Source: Mesocentrotus franciscanus (lineage: Eukaryota; Echinodermata; Echinoidea; Camarodonta; Strongylocentrotidae). Taken from it: a stretch of 64,000 bases of DNA. The DNA lies in assembly GCA_037976565.1 (NCBI GenBank), contig CP137666.1, positions 58,972,125 to 59,036,124 on the forward strand, written 5' to 3'. The notes under the pieces are model-generated. The model saw only the letters and a program-made list of their open reading frames with translations, did no database searches and was not told the origin of the DNA. A program made the translations under genes and the position numbers. Shown piece by piece: positions 58,701-64,000 of this stretch (the stretch's first letter is position 1; every line of letters starts with the position of its first letter).

Positions 58701-60707
58701 ATTTATCACAACTAACATTCCGTAACGTGCTCAAAGTTTATCTAAAATTGACATTCCTTCTTTCCACTCTTTCTTTTTATTACTTTTCCTTATTTTGTTA
58801 TCGCACCATATTGTATTAATACCGCAAATAAAAACCAAACTGAGAGTGTGTCATTGCTGAATTTGATTTGATTTCAACATGAGTTTTGTACCTTTTTGTC
58901 CTGACTATAATTATAAAAGCCCCATGAATCAACAGGCCTACATGTAAACTATTTGGCAAAAGACAAGATCAACAGGCCTTTTCACAAATGCTTCTATACA
59001 GTGGTGTTTTTAGGGGGCACAACCACTCCTTTGTGCCCCTTTCAAACCCAATTGGCATATCTCAATTACAAAACAAACTTTGACCAATTGAACCCTATAT
59101 ATACCAACAGAATCCTATTATGTGATTTTTCGGAATTATGCCCCCCCCTCCCCATTACACAGGCCGCCACATGATAAACAATTAGTGTCCAGTCAATTGG
59201 CGGTAGTACAGGCATTTTGATTAGGAATACATGTAGATGGTCAAAGAAATCAGATTCATGAATAAGTGTGTATGTACAGTTAACAACTAAATTATTCATG
59301 TCCCTTGTAAATTTGATGTTTTTTAAATCTTTCGTAACTCAACAATGACAGGTTGACTGGTAAAATTAGGGCATTTGTTGAATGTTTTTAGATGTAACCT
59401 TTAATATGTTACATTCTCAAGAAACATAAATCGGGACAAGTCAATTTTACATATATACACTGTACTTTAAAAACGACAAAACTTGGTAAGGGTATGAATA
59501 ATGTAGTTGTTAACTGTATGTGTGTGCCATCCTATAATTAAATTAAAAATGGAGTCGTAACCCGATGAATTCCCCTGTACATGAAAAGCTTAAATTCCAG
59601 GTTAGTTCCACTAAGCATGCAACATAAGTTTTGAAAATAGATTTTGAAATTGGATTAAACCGATATTGTGGAGCTTCTCGCTTAGCCGTCGTTAAATTTC
59701 AATATAATAAAACAGTGCAAAATGCATTTGAATCTATTTTAACAGGAGCGTAACGGCATACGTTTCTTTGTTGCTACAAACTGTTATGATGGGATTCACA
59801 ATGGCGGATCCAGTATCGTCTGGACGAAGGGAGGGGAAAGGGCGTCACAAAAGTCTTTACTCTGATGAGCAAAAAAAAAGCGGGAAAAAAGAAGCAAAGT
59901 AAAAACAAAAGCGGAAACAAAAACAAAGACAAAACCCAAAAAACACCACTCAAACAAAATAAAAACAAAGAAAAATACAAAGTTAAAGACAAAAAAAAAA
60001 AAAACCCAAACAACCCAAACCAAACCAAAACAAAACAAAACAAATAATCAAACAAACAAACAAACGAGTGCATCATATTTATTCAGTTAACTTTTTCCAA
60101 TACCTTTATCCAATCTTTTCTCTCAACAGGCAAGATTCAAGAATCGGGCAAGAGGAGTGACATAATCGAGATGAGCAATGCCAACCCAACAGCAGATGCA
60201 GAGGCCGCATCAGAGAGGGAAGAGGACCAAGTCTACTCCACACCTTGGTATTTACAAATCCAACGCTTCTGCCAGGTCTACTCCTGTTCTGCCACCGTCT
60301 TCGTCACCATTCTATTCTGGGTGTTGGTGTACAACCCCGACTCCACCGTCATCCATGTCTTCAACGTCCACGTCCATGGTGTCGCGATGACGCTCATGAT
60401 CATCGACACCTTCCTGGTGGCCACACCCATCCGCATCTTGCACCTGATATACGTGATGCTGGTCGCTTTTATCTTTTTCTGTTTTACTGGGATTTACCAC
60501 GCAGCCGGCGGGCTGAATCCCCAGGGCGAAACCTTTATCTATAACGGCTCGCTGGATTGGGCAGCAGAGCCAACCAGATCGGCAATCATAGCCGCCCTCA
60601 CTGTATTCGTAGCGGCACCTGTTCTCCATATGATTTTCTATAGTATTTACCGTATCCGTCTTGCAATAGGCCGCTGTTGTCATTGTTACACGCATCATGA
60701 TTCTTAA
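52794..60707 (+). CDS. Rolling stone-like multipass membrane protein, 3 exons
   Basis: Exons 52794-52883, 53433-53673 and 60130-60707 join with GT-AG borders (phase 0, then phase 1) to 302 residues. The short first exon ends FSLGGTKPNLFVTPH and runs straight into GRWLGMPWTFMTYRL. About six hydrophobic segments are visible: LAIAIYQLIFVILTLVYW, WLIYISNWTYLFVLAYFLLAA, SCSATVFVTILFWVLVY, VAMTLMIIDTFLVATPIRI, LIYVMLVAFIFFCFTGIYH and IIAALTVFVAAPVLHMIFY. The WTY..L.YFLLAAIS, P.RI.H..Y and YHAAGG patterns are those of the Drosophila rolling stone family, linked there to myoblast fusion. Function here is unknown. The N-terminus MGCLET fits an N-myristoylation/palmitoylation pattern. ATG 52818 (Met9) is an alternative start. 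Intron 2 is 6.5 kb and repeat-rich. Similarity was judged by eye. Confidence 0.85.
54810..55110 (-). mobile_element. 3' end of a non-LTR retroelement in intron 2
   Basis: TCATTCATTCATTCGGGTTT and then TATTAAT, read on the minus strand, is an AATAAAACCCGAATGA-type end with a GAAT repeat tail. It is followed by AT-rich sequence with no coding content. CR1/L2-like; tentative. Confidence 0.45.
55286..55880. repeat. Diverged direct repeat in intron 2
   Basis: ATATACCTTCAAT occurs at about 55286 and 55664, and AGATCCATCGAAATGCAGAG at 55484 and 55770. Each is followed by AACGATTTGT/AATGATTTGT and TATGTAATTCAATATGATAA. The first unit is about 90 bp longer, owing to extra sequence around 55380-55450. 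Confidence 0.65.
56566..56833. mobile_element. hAT-like element fragments
   Basis: CAGTGGCGGATCCAGG at 56566 and CAGGGGCGGATCTAGC at 56789 are left termini of the family at 29970. The intervening sequence holds GGAGGGGGTCTGAACCCCTC. Matching right ends and target duplications were not found, so these look truncated or nested. Confidence 0.5.
56834..57170. repeat. Two ~179 bp tandem units
   Basis: GTAAGTGATGTTTTCCTGGC with TACTAACACAATGGAGAC and TGCATGATAACGTCTTTT recurs with ~179 bp spacing. Units start at about 56834 and 57013. A third partial start, TTGACCCAATGACGATGCGG, is at 57146, matching TTGACCCAATGGCGATGCGG at 56817. Confidence 0.8.
57171..57635. other. Intron 2 sequence without recognised features
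   Basis: No gene is seen. A poly-G run lies at about 57235-57244, followed by ordinary AT-rich sequence. The minus-strand frame at 57267-57536 has hydrophobic character but no family match or splice support. Confidence 0.35.
57636..57935. repeat. Pyrimidine tract ending in a hAT-like terminus
   Basis: An almost pure C/T stretch (57660-57890) is followed by GGGGGCACGTGCCCCCTGTG and CTGGATCCGCCACTG, which ends at 57935. That terminus matches the right end of the family at 29970. A left end was not found. The Glu/Lys/Gly-rich frame on the minus strand is an artefact of the tract. Confidence 0.5.
57936..59798. other. Intron 2 sequence, AT-rich, no gene seen
   Basis: Contains a G-rich block at about 57980-58004. 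Near 58825-58878 an AATAAA followed by TTTGATTTGATTT resembles a retroelement tail. Small open frames show no domain. Confidence 0.35.
59799..60062. repeat. hAT-like terminus followed by an A-rich tract
   Basis: CAATGGCGGATCCAGTATCG at 59799 resembles the hAT-like left terminus. From 59866 to 60062 the sequence is mostly A with C and G (AAAACAAAAGCGG, AAACCAAACC types). The Lys/Asn-rich frame on one strand and the Phe/Leu-rich frame on the other are artefacts. The tract ends about 65 bases before the exon 3 acceptor. Confidence 0.6.
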
Positions 60708-61919
60708 TTCAGTACTATTTATTAATATAATGTATATAATATGTATATATTAACAAAAAATATATATATCAGGTATGAATTTAAATAACAATTTATGATG
60801 GGTCTAGATTTGTACTAAGTTATTAACCATATAGTCATTTGCTTTTTAACATAAACATTCCTCATCACAAATCCTGAAATAGGCTATATCTTTCAATTTT
60901 GGGCGAATGCTTTCATGTAAAGCATAATCTGACTGAATTCGCTTCTCTGTACTCACTCACATGGTGTTTTGTGTTTTAGTGGAAAACCTAATACACCATT
61001 ATTTAAGAATAGGCTATATCTCTCTTGGAATATACCAGGCAAGATATTTGAAATTAACGAAGCAGTATCATTTTGGTAATATCAAATACAAAACAGAGAA
61101 AATATTTCCTTATTTCTCAAGACATTTTAAATCGCATGTATTTTGTTTGTTTGTTTTTTGATTTTGCTTAAAATGCAACAGCAAATACGATAGATTTTTA
61201 TTGTAAATAAGTGGTTTGTTCTTTGGGTGTTGTTAGGGTTTCAGGGTGTACTTTATACCGGGACTTTATATCGATCGGTTCAACCAGTGTGGACATTGTC
61301 AATATTTTTGTTTGCGTGCAGATCACGTATATTCCTGCGAAATACATCGTATTTTGATGTGATCAAAGACAAATGGCCATGCATGACGTAGCTACAGGTG
61401 CCATTCAATCGAACTGGAAAAAGAGAGACAAAGAAAATGGAGAAGGAGAGGACGAAGGAGAAAAAAGTGAGGATAGGAGCCCCTTCATACCTATCTCCTA
61501 ACGGTCCAAGTCACATTTCACCCTTCCGGTAAGATCGGTGATCCCTCCAATGATACCAGTGCGCCCCCTAATGGTTCGGCCTGCGCTTAGCCACAACAAA
61601 TATAACATTACTTATTTAATATTGTTTGAGCAATGAAAATTGTTACATTACTTACATGTATGTACAATTTTATCATGAAAGTAATTTGTCAATAATAAAA
61701 ACCGACATCGTTTTGTCTATCATTGCATATCTGCCAGATCAATCAGCAAGTCGGGCGTTTTGGGATAAAGGGAGTTTATTAATTTCACAAGGTTTAGTGC
61801 ACATTCGACGTAATACGTTGGTTGAATGAAAAGATTGCAATCTGTTCCCCAAAACATTTGTCTTGTTATGTGTGATATTATTCGATTGAAAAAATAAATA
61901 TCAATTATTAATGCCATTG

Positions 61920-61990
61920 ATATAATAATAATAATATTAACAACGTTGCTTATAAAGCGCTTACCACCGAAGTCTCTAAGCGCTATAACA
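61920..61990 (-). mobile_element. SINE 3' fragment, reverse orientation
   Basis: AATAATAATAATATTAACAA followed by TTATAAAGCGCTTACC and AGTCTCTAAGCGCTATAACA matches, in reverse, the GCGCTATA-plus-ATT-tail end of the SINE family. It resembles the fragment at 31923. Confidence 0.5.
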
Positions 61991-63064
61991 AACAGAATAG
62001 ACTGATAACAATTACATATTAAACAAAACAAAAAAGTGCAAATAAACCTACAAATTACAATACATATGAAATACTGATTTCTTATAAAAATAAAAACTAT
62101 TTAAATCTATAGAAATTCTTGTATTTATAATCTGTACATGTTTGTCATAGTTATCTTACTGTGAGGCTGATATTTTAAGGATTTTTCCCCCCTCAAACTC
62201 CAGTGGAACTGTCATTTGAATGTTAACGTCAGAAATTTACGACTTCAAATTTTCAACATTTGCCCTCTTAGTATAAGGCTCCTCGTCATAAATTCTAGGT
62301 AGGGGGCCTTTTACATATTTTTTTCTCCTGTAGAATCTGATTTTATTATGGGTGCTGAATACGAATCTCCTTGTTACCATGTTTCTAAATGACGTATTTA
62401 GCCGTTGTCATGGATTGTCTTCTTAAAAGTAACATATTTTGTAATTAAACCACAACAATATAACAAATAATTATAACTAATTATGCTTTCCTTACCCTAC
62501 TGAACAAAACCAAGATGTTCAGTTAATTCTTTCATTCGCTTTTGCAATATTTGATTGGAAAATTACAGGACCTTTTAAAGACATTTTGAAGATTTTTTTC
62601 AGTCGTAAGAGGACGCTCACTGACTTTCGATTATCTGGCGAATGTTACGGTCGCCAAAAATTTGTGACGAACCAGTATTCGCCTTTATCGCTAAACGTTC
62701 GTTGCTCATTGAGATATATCCCTTAGGACTTTTTGTTTATGTTATGACACAGAAATATTATTTTCCCCTCAAAATAGGTGTTGCTATAGCAACGACTAAG
62801 CTGTGGCACGGCTATGACTTTGAATGACCATGTTTTTTGTGGTAATCGAACATTAAACATGAAATAAAATAAATTTAGATTATTATATGCTTTGATGTTG
62901 TTGTTTTATTAGAAATATATATTACTTTCTGCAATTACAGGCGTTGGCATGGTAACGGTTTCTTATATTAGAGTGACCATGACCTTGGATAACAGATTTG
63001 AAGAAAAACATCAAAAGGGTAACTAGAAATAGATATACATGTATTTTGGTCACTTCCATGTTAT

Positions 63065-63175
63065 TTAAAGGGCAAGTCCACTCCAAAAATAACTTACTTT
63101 CAATAGAAGCAGAAAAAAAAACTGGTTGAGCAAAATCGGATAACTAATAAGAAAGTTATGAATTTTTATATCAAT
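63065..63175. mobile_element. TTAA-family element, left part
   Basis: TTAAAGGGCAAGTCCACTCC, then AATAACTTACTTTCAATAGA and GAGCAAAATCGGATAACTAA are nearly identical to the left part of the complete element at 21259. No right terminus was found in the window. Confidence 0.65.
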
Positions 63176-64000
63176 ATTCAAGCATTCTTGAATTATTCTG
63201 CCTAAATTTCCCCCACTTCCGTATTGTATTGCAACTGGCGGGCAACAAGGCTCAAGACCTCCCCTTCACCTATCTCAAATCTTTGATAAAGAAATAAAGA
63301 CCTTAAAAGTTATAATCATTAACACATCAAACTTCTTTAATAATAATATCAACTGACAAAGCAGTCATTTGATCGTTTGCTTTATTTCAGCGCATAGCTA
63401 TAGCTTGGCTTCACATCAGATAATATTCAGAAATAAAATGCATGGTCAAATAAATATAACCGAAGTGGCAAAAATGGAAGGGAAAACAATGAGATTTACA
63501 TCAGTATCATTGTTACATACATATCAAGATACTTCATGAGTTACCACATTCATTGTACAGTGTTTTTGGAATCCAATTGCTTTTCCTTTTTTTGTTCCAT
63601 TCTCTCTCCTGAAAGAAAAAGAAGAATACTGTATTAACTATTATCCCGATGCAGCTTATACAATTATATTGATAAACTCCATTTGGTCTGGTACGCTAAA
63701 TAATGCCTGTACATGCACATAAAAAAGGTTCAAAACAGAGCCATCTATACACAGAATTTTGGCCGACTTGGTTCTAGTTTGACACAACATAAAGTCAGTG
63801 ATACGTTTTCAGTGATTGTTAGCATTGTAATCACATATAGAGGGCCTACGGTCCTGAACTGTGCTACAGAAAAACAATATTACTATTACTATTAGCACAA
63901 AAACAATATTACTATTACTATTAATACTATTCTTCTCAACATAGCAAATGCTGTTCTGATGGGCAAATACAAACATATATGCCATCCTGAGTCTAACTGA

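Larger units (their letters stand above)
60708..64000. other. 3' flank of the rolling stone-like gene, no further gene seen
   Basis: AT-rich sequence follows the stop, with TATATATA runs at 60725-60770. A SINE-like fragment with an AAT repeat lies at 61920-61990 and a TTAA-family fragment at 63065-63175. Remaining frames (for example 61626, 62642, 63713) have no recognisable domain. Confidence 0.45.

Noticed and set aside
59774..60076. Lys/Asn-rich and Phe/Leu-rich frames in the A-rich tract
   Set aside because: Low-complexity sequence just upstream of a splice acceptor; no homology.

Overview
This is a eukaryotic, animal-type genomic window: split genes with GT-AG introns, long AT-rich non-coding stretches, many microsatellites, a tRNA-derived SINE, non-LTR retroelement remnants and numerous short inverted-repeat transposons. 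The protein repertoire (SUMF1, a transposase-free SETMAR-type SET protein, dystroglycan, a rolling stone-like membrane protein) and the repeat families suggest a marine deuterostome, most likely an echinoderm such as a sea urchin. The species assignment is inference.

Layout. 441-10788 and 11490-21728 are two nearly identical direct copies of one ~10.3 kb segment, separated by a 500-N scaffold gap (10789-11288) and a ~200 bp retroelement tail. Both copies carry several inverted-repeat elements, a ~95 bp VNTR and the first three coding exons of SUMF1. Only the right copy continues into SUMF1 exons 4-8, so the complete gene is 18235-26177 (+). The left copy is a partial duplicate: an assembly duplication or a very young tandem duplication. 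A SETMAR-type H3 methyltransferase lies tail-to-tail with SUMF1 (32339-30412, -). Dystroglycan follows head-to-head with SETMAR (33890-40595, +) and has a giant Ser/Thr-rich mucin region. 41-52.7 kb is gene-poor, with TTAA-flanked and TA-flanked inverted-repeat elements and a decayed L1/Tx1-like retrotransposon (46377-49840). 52794-60707 (+) is a three-exon rolling stone-like gene with a 6.5 kb second intron full of repeats. 60708-64000 shows no gene.

How the genes relate. They are independent eukaryotic genes, not an operon. SUMF1 activates sulfatases in the ER, SETMAR acts on chromatin, dystroglycan is a cell-surface laminin receptor, and the rolling stone-like protein is a multipass membrane protein. 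The convergent SUMF1/SETMAR pair matches the neighbouring pair on human chromosome 3p26, so it looks like ancient microsynteny. I found no CRISPR, phage or other prokaryotic system. The most unusual items are the duplicated segment, the enlarged dystroglycan mucin region and the nested mobile-element architecture.
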